Positions 55,016-62,872 are shown, counted from the stretch's first letter. The stretch: DNA of 64,000 nucleotides from Sphingobium terrigena (GCF_003591655.1 NZ_QVRA01000001.1:1-64000); one strand, 5' to 3'. Translations and numbers: made by a program. The notes: generated by a model from the letters alone, not told the origin.

Positions 55016-55214
55016 ATAGCCCCTCCCAGCCGCGCAGCGCTGCAACGATGACAATCATATCGTGCTGGTCCAGCGCCCCGCTCTCGATGCCGGGAAGAAT
55101 TTGGTTCTCAACCCAAGCGTCAAACGACCCATACCAAAGAACGATAGGCGACGGTCGCGGCTTCCGGCCCTCCTCAATCCGCTTAACCCTGCGGCTGAGA
55201 GCGCGGAGGCTCAT
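55005..55214 (-). CDS. 69-residue conserved element protein
   Basis: The product starts SLRALSRRVKRIEEGRKPRP and continues VLWYGSFDAWVENQILPGIE. A clear homologue is encoded at 63643-63855 (SRALNRRVKRMEESGKPKP, IWYGSFDEWVEQDVLPGVE). The basic N-terminus followed by an acidic, tryptophan-containing region resembles a small nucleic-acid- or protein-binding factor, but no known family is recognised. It starts 4 nt after the stop of the upstream gene, as in the second copy. Confidence 0.7.
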   Translation of the reverse strand: MSLRALSRRVKRIEEGRKPRPSPIVLWYGSFDAWVENQILPGIESGALDQHDMIVIVAALRGWEGLYGS

Positions 55215-55218
55215 GTGG

Positions 55219-55527
55219 TTAGCTAAGCCCGAACCGCTCGCGCAGGTTGTCCGGTCGCGCGCGCTGGGTGATGACCACAACGGGCGGCGCTTCCACAGGC
55301 GCGGGTTGCGGCTCCGTTGCTGGCATCGCCATCGGCGCAGGCGTCACCGACCGCCCGTCGAGCAGCGCCTTGGCGATACATGCCGTGCGGAGGTTGTGGT
55401 CATCCACACCGGCGGCGATTTGATCCCGCTCATCCATAAGGTCAAAGTGGCGCTCCACCATGCGGCGTGACTCGTCGGTGGACATGCCAAACTTCACGAT
55501 GGGCGGGCACGGTTCATCAGCTTTCAT
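55219..55527 (-). CDS. 102-residue conserved element protein
   Basis: The sequence has an N-terminal helical part (STDESRRMVERHFDLMDERD), a proline/alanine-rich linker (about residues 62-83) and a short conserved end RPDNLRERFGLS. The same end (LPDNLRERFGIG) occurs in the homologue at the right edge of the window. It overlaps the upstream gene by 11 bp. A linker plus terminal peptide suggests a docking role; function unknown. Confidence 0.65.
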   Translation of the reverse strand: MKADEPCPPIVKFGMSTDESRRMVERHFDLMDERDQIAAGVDDHNLRTACIAKALLDGRSVTPAPMAMPATEPQPAPVEAPPVVVITQRARPDNLRERFGLS

Positions 55528-55936
55528 AAGTCACCTTGAGTTGGCGCAGCACCTCGAACATGTCGGCGCGGATTCCGGGGTCGTCGCTATCGCGCATCAC
55601 TTCGCAGCATGTGGTGACCACGACCTGCCGCATCTGCCCGCGCTCCTGATCGGTCATGCTGGCAACGGCATCGCAAATGGGCTTGAAGCGTCCCGTGTTG
55701 CGAATGTCGCTGTAGCAGAGCGGCACGACATGGATGGGATACGCCATCTTGTCGGCCATGCTGACCGCCCATGCGACGGCAGCGTCGTAGTCGCTGATGG
55801 GCTGGTATGGCAGGTGGCGCACTGTCAGCCTGCCGGGTTCGTCACCGGGCACCGTCAAGGACACGCGCACGAACACGTCATCCGCTTCCGGTTCCTCTGT
55901 GATGACCCTGTTACGCTGTGTGGTTATCGTCGTCAT
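55517..55936 (-). CDS. hypothetical element protein, 139 residues
   Basis: The protein has VFVRVSLTVPGDEPGRLTVR at the N-terminus, a middle AAVAWAVSMADKMAYPIHVV and a helical C-terminus with two adjacent cysteines (VVTTCCEVMRDS). No family is recognised. It overlaps the next gene by 11 bp and belongs to the leftward operon of the element. Confidence 0.6.
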   Translation of the reverse strand: MTTITTQRNRVITEEPEADDVFVRVSLTVPGDEPGRLTVRHLPYQPISDYDAAVAWAVSMADKMAYPIHVVPLCYSDIRNTGRFKPICDAVASMTDQERGQMRQVVVTTCCEVMRDSDDPGIRADMFEVLRQLKVTYES

Positions 55937-56017
55937 GAGCCGGTGCCCCTAGGAGTGGATTTTCGGTGATGCCGGTCGATCTCGGCTTTCTTGCAAGCGA
56001 CGCGCATTTTGCTGAAA

Positions 56018-56512
56018 CTACCTTCGGGCATCGCTCGCCGCCTCCAATGCTTCGATCCGAGCGGCCAGCTCTTCACTCGCTCGAACATTTGCGAGGATGC
56101 CGATGCTGTCACATATTAGTCTCCCCACATCGGGCGCGACAACACCAGCGGCGATAGCGTCAAGAACCTGTGCAACCTGATCGCCAATTGGGGCAGTGGC
56201 ATCAAAGTCGAAGTTAACCTTCTCAGCCTGTGCCTTAATTGATGGAAGGCACTTGGCTAGGACTATACTCGCAGCATTCGTATCTCCTTCAAGCGCCTTT
56301 CCAATGAGGACGGACACTATCGCCCTCATTTCATCGAGCATCTGTTGGGTAGCGAGAAGCCGCTTGTCGGGACGACCTGGAGGTCTGCCGTTCGGATTCC
56401 CAGAAACGCCGGGCTGCCAAGCGGGATTGCCGGGGCCGCGCGGTGCCGATGACACTGGCGCAGGCGCAGGCTTCCAATCAGTGCCCCAAGGGGGCTGAAC
56501 TACAGCGGTCAT
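56018..56512 (-). CDS. DUF5681-domain protein, small-terminase-like
   Basis: A 164-residue protein carrying the DUF5681 signature NPAWQPGVSGNPNGRPPGRP (about residues 30-49), followed by a helical region (LLATQQMLDEMRAIVSVLIG) and a C-terminal coiled segment (ASEELAARIEALEAASDARR). DUF5681 domains occur in phage small terminase-like and other DNA-binding proteins. In a capsid-less element it could help redirect packaging of a helper phage, but this is inference. Confidence 0.7.
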   Translation of the reverse strand: MTAVVQPPWGTDWKPAPAPVSSAPRGPGNPAWQPGVSGNPNGRPPGRPDKRLLATQQMLDEMRAIVSVLIGKALEGDTNAASIVLAKCLPSIKAQAEKVNFDFDATAPIGDQVAQVLDAIAAGVVAPDVGRLICDSIGILANVRASEELAARIEALEAASDARR

Positions 56513-56542
56513 CGAACTGTCTCGATTTGATTAGAACAAGGG

Positions 56543-57295
56543 TCAGATTGCGAACGGCTTGTTGGATTTGTCCCGTTTTGCACGCAATTGCGCCGGGGTG
56601 ATCTCGCCTGAATACTGACCATGAAGGTCGAAGGTGTTGCCCTTGATTTTGATGGTGCCGACGGCCTTGCTCACCTCCTTGCGCAGCACGCCCAGCTTAC
56701 GGTCAATAAGATCGCGGGCGGCGGTCACAGCGCGCAGGCGCTTAGTCAGGCCGGGGTTGAACCTCTCGTGATACTCACGAAGCAGAATTTGCTTCATCTC
56801 TTCATCGATGCCGCTCAACATGGCGGGCGCGCCAAGCACGGCGGACGCCACAACAGAATCTCCGTCGCGGATCGCTTGGGATATGGCGACCATGCGCTCG
56901 CCCGTCTTAAGCCCCTTAAAATGCGCGCGAACCTCACTGCTGACCTGCTGCGATGCCTGAGACACAACCTCTCTGCTCATCTCCTTCTCCCACGCCTCCA
57001 CCTTGCTATTGAGGCTGGTCGATGCCGCGTCCCACGCGGGGTAGACCTTCGCGATCATGCGCTTGTCGGCAAAATCAGCGACCTTCAGCAAAGCCCCTGC
57101 TTCCGTGAGCGTCGGATCTTCCGCGACCGCTGTCTTGGCGTCGTGAATAGCGCGAAGCACGTTGTACGCCTCGGTGAATGCCTTCTTAGCAGGTTCAACG
57201 TAAGAACTTGTCTCATCGTCGTAGTCAACGATGGTTGCAATCGCAGCTTCCGGGTCAAGATCGAGACTGACACGGGTGTCAATTTCATTGGCCAT
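56543..57295 (-). CDS. hypothetical element protein, 250 residues, mostly helical
   Basis: The protein opens ANEIDTRVSLDLDPEAAIAT and is rich in long helices (KKAFTEAYNVLRAIHDAKTA, EVVSQASQQVSSEVRAHFKG), ending ITPAQLRAKRDKSNKPFAI. Heptad-like spacing suggests coiled coil. No family is recognised. A scaffold, DNA-binding or phage-interference role cannot be separated on sequence alone. It is followed by 30 bp and the DUF5681 gene. The 263 bp upstream hold its likely promoter and a GCACGGCAA/TTGCCCGTGC inverted repeat. Confidence 0.6.
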   Translation of the reverse strand: MANEIDTRVSLDLDPEAAIATIVDYDDETSSYVEPAKKAFTEAYNVLRAIHDAKTAVAEDPTLTEAGALLKVADFADKRMIAKVYPAWDAASTSLNSKVEAWEKEMSREVVSQASQQVSSEVRAHFKGLKTGERMVAISQAIRDGDSVVASAVLGAPAMLSGIDEEMKQILLREYHERFNPGLTKRLRAVTAARDLIDRKLGVLRKEVSKAVGTIKIKGNTFDLHGQYSGEITPAQLRAKRDKSNKPFAI

Positions 57296-57558
57296 ATCGA
57301 ACTACACTTTCGGATTAAAGATACACTACCCTTACAAGGTAGCTATCCACGCTGTAGGTCCGCAATATGATACCAATAAAAACAATTAGTTCAGTTCATT
57401 TTCATTTAGCGACCCTCAAACAGCATGTTTGCGCGCCGACAATTTGGGCGAGATAAACACATGCGGGCGGGGCGCTGTGGGGCACGGCAAGGGGTTGCCC
57501 GTGCATGGGTGGCGAGCCGCGTGCTTTCGCGCCCCAGCGCGGCGCTGCGCGGCCTGTC

Positions 57559-58074
57559 CTATGCGTCTCGCTTAAGGCGCAGGGGGTAGTAGTTTCCGCC
57601 AGCCTTGCGCTTTCGCCCGAAGAGCGATCCCATCATTTTTCCCCAAGCCGTTTCGGTCGCCAATTCCTCTTTCGCGAGCCGCTTATCGGGCCGGTTTGCG
57701 CCGTAGGTCTTGGCGTGGCGGAGATAGCTTTCATACAGCGGCGTGGCGCGGGTCCATTCGCGCGGCTCGCTCGCGGTATCGGTGCAACGGCGCACCCAAT
57801 CGTCAAAGGCATCTGAGCGCAGCACTGCGCTGTATTCCTCCACCCTCTTGCGGGCGGCTTTCAGTTTCTTGAGATTGGTCGTCGTTGGCTTAGGGGGAGC
57901 AGGCGGTTCGGGAGGCTGGTCGCCCCACGGCGTTGGCGCATCCCATATGGCAGTTATGACCACGCGGGCTTCATCGTCCAAGCCTTCTAACGGATCAACC
58001 CGCCTCTCTTGCATCGCTAGTGAGCCGGGTTTGGGCTTAGGGCGTGGCGGTAGGGGAAACTCAATATCGCTCAT
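57559..58074 (-). CDS. element protein with a possible winged-helix C-terminus
   Basis: A 171-residue protein. The N-terminus is proline-rich (FPLPPRPKPKPGSLAMQERR). The C-terminal 60 residues (PLYESYLRHAKTYGANRPDK, RLAKEELATETAWGKMMGSL, GRKRKAGGNYYPLRL) resemble the winged-helix tail of phage/P4 primase-helicases that binds origins. A role in replication near the iterons at 58511-58660 is inferred. A 20-bp-arm inverted repeat sits directly before its start. Confidence 0.5.
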   Translation of the reverse strand: MSDIEFPLPPRPKPKPGSLAMQERRVDPLEGLDDEARVVITAIWDAPTPWGDQPPEPPAPPKPTTTNLKKLKAARKRVEEYSAVLRSDAFDDWVRRCTDTASEPREWTRATPLYESYLRHAKTYGANRPDKRLAKEELATETAWGKMMGSLFGRKRKAGGNYYPLRLKRDA

Positions 58075-58080
58075 GGAGCG

Positions 58081-58142
58081 ATGTATGGTGTGTATGGTTT
58101 AATGAGACGTTTCACCCCACCAAAACTATACACACCATACAT
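58081..58142. promoter_or_regulatory. long inverted repeat between divergent element genes
   Basis: ATGTATGGTGTGTATGGTTT (58081-58100) faces its near-perfect complement at 58122-58142 across a 21-nt spacer; 16 consecutive outer positions match. It fills the gap between the leftward gene starting at 58074 and the rightward one starting at 58193. It is probably a regulator or replication-protein binding site. Confidence 0.55.
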
Positions 58143-58192
58143 CAACAAGACGGGCTGATTGCTCGACGGAAACAGATGTGCGAGATGGAGGC

Positions 58193-58486
58193 ATGGAAGC
58201 AAGTAGACGAGAACGGATAGTCCTCTTGGGCTTGGTGCCGATATTGGCGGCAGGGCTGGGGGCGGTGGCAACCGTGCTGGCGCAGAAGTATTTGGGAGAC
58301 AGCGGCCAGCCAACTGATGCCGTAATAGCAGTGCTTAAGATGCCTGGGCTAACTGCGGCTGACCGCATTAAACTGATCGACGCCGTTACGCGAGATAGCG
58401 AACGCTTTTATAGCTTCCTACACCTTATGCTTGGCGCTCTTGGCGCACCGCTCGGCTTCTTGCTCGTGAGGTTTGCCCCTCGCTGA
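58193..58486 (+). CDS. small two-helix membrane protein of the element
   Basis: A 97-residue protein (from the ATG at 58193) with an N-terminal basic segment and helix (RERIVLLGLVPILAAGLGAV), a soluble middle (LTAADRIKLIDAVTRDSERF) and a second helix (LHLMLGALGAPLGFLLVRFA). It is the only rightward gene in the core of the element. Two-helix inner-membrane proteins in mobile elements can act in superinfection exclusion or as holins; no homology supports a choice. Confidence 0.5.
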   Translation: MEASRRERIVLLGLVPILAAGLGAVATVLAQKYLGDSGQPTDAVIAVLKMPGLTAADRIKLIDAVTRDSERFYSFLHLMLGALGAPLGFLLVRFAPR

Positions 58487-58510
58487 CGACATGCGTGGCG
58501 CGAGGAAGCT

Positions 58511-58660
58511 GTTACATGAGCCGCGACAGGCAAACTCATGTAACAACGGTAACATCGGTAACAGCGAGGCTTAAAAAGCATCTAATTATCAAACAACTGT
58601 TACCGTTGTTACCGTTGTTACCTCGCTGTGGTCATAGAGGGCGAATGTAACAACTCTCCT
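58511..58660. other. candidate replication origin with iterons
   Basis: Three TGTTACCG/T units lie at 58598, 58607 and 58616 (9-bp phase) and two inverted units (CGGTAACA) at 58547 and 58556, also at 9-bp phase. They flank an AT-rich spacer (TTAAAAAGCATCTAATTATC). Outside are GTTACATGAG/CTCATGTAAC (58511-58544) and inverted CAGCGAGG/CCTCGCTG. The site lies beside the RepA-like ATPase gene and the winged-helix-like gene, the layout of an iteron-controlled origin. Confidence 0.6.
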
Positions 58661-60008
58661 AAGCCTGCTTCACGTAATGCACCTTGTTCTGCGGGCCGTT
58701 CTCAATGACGACGCGGTATTGGAACTGCATCAGCTTTAGTCGTTCGTCCACCTTGCCCCACTCGCGCCGACTAATTTCCCGGCCAAAGAGATTGTGGACT
58801 TGCTCGCGTGTGACGGGCTGACCAGTCCGGTAAACAGCTTCGACCAGCACATCCATCGCCTTGCCAACGAGGCTCTCCTTCTTGCCCCCGCCACCCTCGC
58901 CTTCGCGCTCCTCAGGGGGCTTTCGGGTGGCGTCCTCGAACACCTCCATCGACTCGTCTTCACCCCAAACCGTCAAGCCGATGTTTACGCGGACCAGCAC
59001 GGAGTTTGCGCCCTCCTCTCGCTTGTGAAGAGTATGAACCGGCTCAGTGCTATACAGCGTCGTGAACCGTGTGGTCAGGTTAGACTTCGCCACCCGCATC
59101 ACGTTCGAGTGCTCCTCGCGAATGTCGCGGGCATGGACGAATGACAAGCGTGGTGAGTTCGTCCATGCACTGGAGCCAGCCACCGTGTCGGCGAAGTATT
59201 CATGCTTCGCCTTATTCGAGTGACCGATGATGGCGATCGTGACGTCATACCGCTCTGAAACGCCTTGCAGGTATGCCAGCAGCTTCTTCACCGAAGCATC
59301 GTCGTTCGGGCTTTCACCCTTCCGCCAGCCCGTCAGGCCAACCGCCGTATCTAGCACGACCAGCTTGAGCGGGCGCGGCGGAATATACATGGAGTCGGCA
59401 CCGCGCTTCGCTTTCTGGATTGCTGGCTCCAGATGCTCATAAACATCAATGCTCGACCCGATGGTGCGACCCTGCGCGTCCGCCTTTTCCGGTGCAGCGG
59501 TGACGACGAACAGCGTGCCTTCGACACCGCCAATCTTCATATGGCGGACCCTGATCCAGTCGTTCGGTTCTTCAACGCTGATCCACAACGTGGACGCCAC
59601 GTCACTTATGTCCGCGCCCATTGTGGCCAAGAACGATGACTTGGCGACGCTACCACGCCCAAAGAACCCGACAACGCACCTGCTCGGCAGGAACGGGTCC
59701 ACGAGGTATTGCAACGCCACGGTGGCGGTATCGCTGTTCATGGCGACCTCCATTGTGATTGAGTCCATCGGTGCCATCGGCGGGGGGATAGGCACTCCAC
59801 TTTTCAGTTCTGCCTGTTTGGCTTTCGCCTCTTCGATGCGCGCCGTCTTCTCCAACAGCATTTCAAGATGCTTGGCTTCGGCAGCTTTCTCTTCCGCGTT
59901 CTTGAAGCTGAAGTCGGGCATTGGCTTGGCAGCATGAATACCAGCATCCCAGTCAGTCTTACCATCAGGCGTCAGTGGCACAGTCCATGGTGGCGTTTGC
60001 TCAGACAT
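58659..60008 (-). CDS. RepA-like AAA/RecA-fold ATPase
   Basis: A 449-residue protein. After a charged N-terminal region it has a RecA-type ATPase core: Walker A GFFGRGSVAKSSF (about residues 114-126), Walker B LKLVVLDTAVGLTGW, and TIAIIGHSNKAKHEYFADTV followed by GSSAWTNSPRL, as in RepA/DnaB-like helicases of plasmids and phages (AAA_25). The C-terminus is a winged-helix-like module (QPVTREQVHNLFGREISRRE). It probably unwinds or loads replication at the iterons just downstream. Confidence 0.8.
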   Translation of the reverse strand: MSEQTPPWTVPLTPDGKTDWDAGIHAAKPMPDFSFKNAEEKAAEAKHLEMLLEKTARIEEAKAKQAELKSGVPIPPPMAPMDSITMEVAMNSDTATVALQYLVDPFLPSRCVVGFFGRGSVAKSSFLATMGADISDVASTLWISVEEPNDWIRVRHMKIGGVEGTLFVVTAAPEKADAQGRTIGSSIDVYEHLEPAIQKAKRGADSMYIPPRPLKLVVLDTAVGLTGWRKGESPNDDASVKKLLAYLQGVSERYDVTIAIIGHSNKAKHEYFADTVAGSSAWTNSPRLSFVHARDIREEHSNVMRVAKSNLTTRFTTLYSTEPVHTLHKREEGANSVLVRVNIGLTVWGEDESMEVFEDATRKPPEEREGEGGGGKKESLVGKAMDVLVEAVYRTGQPVTREQVHNLFGREISRREWGKVDERLKLMQFQYRVVIENGPQNKVHYVKQA

Positions 60009-60216
60009 GATGAGCCTCCCGCCGGGTCGGGCTAGTAGTCAATCTGTCGGGGATACCGATCGCATCCGACAAATTTTTACGCGGCGGTGAATTTTGCCCG
60101 AAAACATTCGGGTATTGCGGACCCATAGCAGGGTCGCATAAAATGCTGCTGTTCACGTTGATACCTTTCGGCGGCAGGGGTGGCTCCCTGCCGCTATTCG
60201 CGACGGGATGGCTCAC
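60001..60216 (-). CDS. hypothetical 71-residue ORF between excisionase and RepA-like genes
   Basis: A GTG start at 60216 overlaps the excisionase stop (GTGA) and the stop overlaps the RepA-like start (ATGTCTGA), so tight coupling supports translation. The product (VANSGREPPLPPKGINVNSS, then FGQNSPPRKNLSDAIGIPDR) has no recognised domain and looks unstructured. Confidence 0.45.
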   Translation of the reverse strand: MSHPVANSGREPPLPPKGINVNSSILCDPAMGPQYPNVFGQNSPPRKNLSDAIGIPDRLTTSPTRREAHHV

Positions 60217-60449
60217 GCCGATCTATTGGCGACGGTGTAGCTGCTGGTGCTGGCGTGCAGATGCGCATGGAGCCACGCCATTACGCGCGAACGCTGATAG
60301 CGGATGGGCGATGAGGGGTGCTCGCCTAGCTTGATGAACGCCGGGCCTTTGCCCTTGCATCGCCAGATTTCGAGGGTGTTCGGTTTCAAACCGAGAATGG
60401 CGGCGGTCTGCTCGTTGCTGAGCAGGTCGTCCAATTCCACTGTGGCCAT
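60213..60449 (-). CDS. AlpA/excisionase-family DNA-binding protein
   Basis: A 78-residue protein with a MerR-like winged helix typical of excisionases: LLSNEQTAAILGLKPNTLEI, WRCKGKGPAFIKLGEHPSSP, IRYQRSRVMAWLHAHL. In P4-like elements AlpA activates integrase and excision. It starts the leftward replication operon, just beyond the integrase gene. Confidence 0.8.
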   Translation of the reverse strand: MATVELDDLLSNEQTAAILGLKPNTLEIWRCKGKGPAFIKLGEHPSSPIRYQRSRVMAWLHAHLHASTSSYTVANRSA

Positions 60450-60889
60450 GTTGGGCCTCCTGAGAGACCTGCCAGTGTGGTCATCATCTGGCAGGCAAGC
60501 TGCCGCAGGTGACCCAGAGCGGAAATGGGGTGAACAGTCAGGCGATTAGCGCCGAACCCGATAGCGATGCCCCGCACATTGCAGGGACAGCGGTGTTTTA
60601 CGTTGCTTGCTTTAGGTCATGCAAGCGACATTTGCGCTGCTGCTTGTCCCGTTCCGGGTCGACGGTCGACAAAATCGGCACCCAGAATTTCGGTTCAAAA
60701 AATACGTGAGGGGGATAAGCACCGCATTCGAGGGCTACTGCGTTTTTTGCCCAATTGGTTAGATTGAACTGAGGGACTGGCGGCCGGCTGTAGGGGCGGC
60801 GTGGGGCGCGATCGCCGTGCTGCCCTCCCTTACCCGGCGGCGCAGCGCGATCGGGGCTGTGCGCGAGGCTGCGCGGCCCCTTCCCTGCA
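60450..60889. other. regulatory region between excisionase and integrase genes
   Basis: About 440 bp without a credible gene. It contains the promoter region of the leftward operon. It also has an inverted repeat GTTGCTTGC (60602-60610)/GCAAGCGAC (60621-60629), a GTCGACGGTCGAC palindrome near 60660, and GC-rich hairpin sequence next to the integrase stop. ORFs in it look like GC-skewed shadows. Confidence 0.45.
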
Positions 60890-62218
60890 TCACGCTCGCT
60901 GCGGCAGCGCCACCACGTTCCCGCCTGTAGCCTTCGCCCGTGCAATCAGCCCCTCGCGCTCAATGTGGTCACTGATGCGCTGCGTCTCTGGATGCAGATA
61001 TTGCAGGCGGGAGGTTTGCAGGTAATGGCGCGCCGTCACCCCCTCGGGCACATGGTTCGTAAGCAGTTCCATCTTGAACAGTTCGACGTTACAGGCGGAA
61101 AATCCGACCGTGACATGCGTGCGGCGCAGGTCGTGGGCGGACAGACCATCCATCCCAAGTGCTTTTTGGAGCCGCTCGAAAGGCGCGCGCGTGTCAGATA
61201 CATGCCCAGCCTTTGCGCGAGAGGGGAACACAAACGGACTATCACCCTTCCCCAGCTTCTTGGCCTCATCTGCCAGTTTACGGCGCTCCTTGAGCAACGC
61301 CACTGCCTGCGACGACAAGGGAAGCTGCACCTCATTGCCGGTCTTGTTGTCCTCCTCGCGCAGATGCCACCAGCATTTGGAAGCATCTTCGTAAAGGTGA
61401 ACCCGGTCCCATGTCAGAGCAGCCGCTTCGGTGCGGCGCGCTCCGGTCAGGAGCAAAAAACGCACAAGGTCGATAGCCGCAAGAGCATCCGTGTTTTTCG
61501 GTGCCAGACGCATTTCGTCCAGCGCATACCATGCCTGCCCTACGTGGTTCAGGTCGATATGGCGCGTGCGCGGCTCAAAGGTCTTCCAATCGTCCTGCGC
61601 CATCGCCTTTACCGGGTTCACCGCGATAAGGGGCGACCCGTCCGCACGCGGATAACGGCGGTTGGCGAAGTTGATGAGCGTGCGGAGCGTGACCAGCGAG
61701 ATTTGCGCCTGTCCGGGCGCTGGGCGACCGTCGATGCCGCTCTCGCACATTTCCCGGTGACGTTGGCGGCAGCCCTCAATCGTAATGGACGCTATGGGCC
61801 TGTCCCGCCACTTTGCGAACACCTTGTCGATATGGCGGTTCATTTCCGCCTTGGTGCTTTCCCGAAGCGGTTGGCTAGGTCTGTCGAAATACGCATCTGC
61901 GACTTGGCGAAGCGTAATCTTCTCCGCCTCGTCCTGCTTCTTCTGCTCCACCGGGTCGATGCCGTCCTCAAACTGGTGCATTATCTCCTCGGCACGGCGA
62001 CGTGCGTCGTCCACCGTCCAAGCACCGTAGGTCCCGATTGTGACGCGCCGTTCCTTGCTATGCCCCTTCACCGTTCCTTGCACGATGAAGCTGGCGGCGC
62101 CTGACGCGGTGACCCGAAGGCCGAACCCTTTGGTCCGAGTGTCGACGTAGATGACCGTTCCGGCACCGCGTTTGGCAACCTTGTCGATGTTACCCTTTGT
62201 AAGCTGGAGTTTGGGCAT
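60890..62218 (-). CDS. int: tyrosine-type site-specific integrase
   Basis: About 442 residues. The N-terminal arm-binding DUF4102-type domain (VDTRTKGFGLRVTASGAASF, RVTIGTYGAWTVDDARRRAE) comes first, then a SAM-like core-binding domain and the catalytic domain with arginine in LLTGARRTEAAALTW, HxxR in SAHDLRRTHVTVGFS and tyrosine in TARHYLQTS. It drives recombination between the element's att site and tRNA-Pro. The ATG at 62218 starts the usual MPKLQLT; a longer upstream start would run through the arm sites. Confidence 0.94.
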   Translation of the reverse strand: MPKLQLTKGNIDKVAKRGAGTVIYVDTRTKGFGLRVTASGAASFIVQGTVKGHSKERRVTIGTYGAWTVDDARRRAEEIMHQFEDGIDPVEQKKQDEAEKITLRQVADAYFDRPSQPLRESTKAEMNRHIDKVFAKWRDRPIASITIEGCRQRHREMCESGIDGRPAPGQAQISLVTLRTLINFANRRYPRADGSPLIAVNPVKAMAQDDWKTFEPRTRHIDLNHVGQAWYALDEMRLAPKNTDALAAIDLVRFLLLTGARRTEAAALTWDRVHLYEDASKCWWHLREEDNKTGNEVQLPLSSQAVALLKERRKLADEAKKLGKGDSPFVFPSRAKAGHVSDTRAPFERLQKALGMDGLSAHDLRRTHVTVGFSACNVELFKMELLTNHVPEGVTARHYLQTSRLQYLHPETQRISDHIEREGLIARAKATGGNVVALPQRA

Positions 62219-62227
62219 GAAAACCTC

Positions 62228-62246
62228 GTGTAAGACCTGTGTAAGA
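62228..62246 (+). promoter_or_regulatory. right arm-type integrase sites (two GTGTAAGA repeats, 11-bp phase)
   Basis: GTGTAAGA occurs at 62228-62235 and 62239-62246, just upstream of the integrase start and 120 bp inside attR. The pair matches the one inside attL in sequence, orientation and phase. Binding here may also repress int. Confidence 0.6.
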
Positions 62247-62365
62247 GCTGCGCGTAAAGTTACGGCAATCACCACAAAGTCCGCAAGGACATTCAACGTG
62301 TTGTTTTAGAACAGTTTATACAGTGTCGCCAAGCAGCATAAAGTCACCTAAAGTGAGGCTCCTGA

Positions 62366-62414
62366 ACACTGGGGGTGTGGGGGTCGGAGGTTCGAATCCT
62401 CTCGTCCCGACCAA
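62366..62414 (+). repeat. attR: second copy of the 49-bp tRNA-Pro 3' repeat
   Basis: Identical over 49 bp to 54190-54238. It lacks the 5' part of the tRNA, so it is not a gene. It marks the right end of the element, and if a second related element follows, it is the internal junction of a tandem array. Confidence 0.95.
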
Positions 62415-62580
62415 GATTACCAGAAAAAGCAATGGTTTAGCGAGCATCCACTGGCAGCGTCAGTGGCACCCCTTGGGGTCGTCTAGCACATATCTAACAG
62501 CGCCGCTGATTCACGCTGTCGTAACAACCCTCTTCCATTGTTCCGCATTCGTTCTTGTGCTGGCACCAAGGAGGAATCAC

Positions 62581-62859
62581 ATGACCGACACTGACTTCAC
62601 GGTCGGCGATCTGCGGCGGCAGCTTGCGTATTGCAGCGACGATACGAAACTCACGTTCGGCGGTGGGCTTTTGACCTTCTATCGGGTCAAGAATTATGCC
62701 GACGATGAAGTGAACATCGAGTTCAACGAACCCCAAGCCGACCTCAACCCCGCATTCAGAAAGCGCAACCCACATATCAAGGTTGCCTATGTTGACACTG
62801 ATACCGTCAATTGGGACGAGAACGGCATTATCGGTTCGGTCGACGTTTCAATTCGCTAG
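62581..62859 (+). CDS. hypothetical protein, 92 residues
   Basis: AAGGAGGAATCAC precedes the ATG at 62581, a strong ribosome site. The product starts TDTDFTVGDLRRQLAYCSDD, has GGGLLTFYRVKNYADDEVNI and is acidic overall. Small proteins of this type occur in phages and satellites; no function is known. It is followed by a second rightward gene after 13 bp. Confidence 0.65.
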   Translation: MTDTDFTVGDLRRQLAYCSDDTKLTFGGGLLTFYRVKNYADDEVNIEFNEPQADLNPAFRKRNPHIKVAYVDTDTVNWDENGIIGSVDVSIR

Positions 62860-62872
62860 GGGGACCGTCGCT

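Larger units (their letters stand above)
54190..62414. mobile_element. 8.2-kb integrative element in tRNA-Pro, phage-satellite-like
   Basis: The element is bounded by 49-bp direct repeats and carries its own tyrosine integrase next to attR, an AlpA-like excisionase, a RepA-like ATPase, an iteron-type origin, a DUF5681 protein like small terminase subunits, and a row of small coupled ORFs, nearly all on the minus strand. There are no capsid, tail or conjugation genes. Size, tRNA site, replication module and a packaging-like protein suggest a phage satellite or cryptic plasmid-like element (inference). A related small-gene module continues right of attR. Confidence 0.85.

Noticed and set aside
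60598..60945. Minus-strand ORF between excisionase and integrase genes
   Set aside because: It overlaps the integrase 3' end in another frame and has the Arg/Pro-rich look of a noncoding GC-rich frame.
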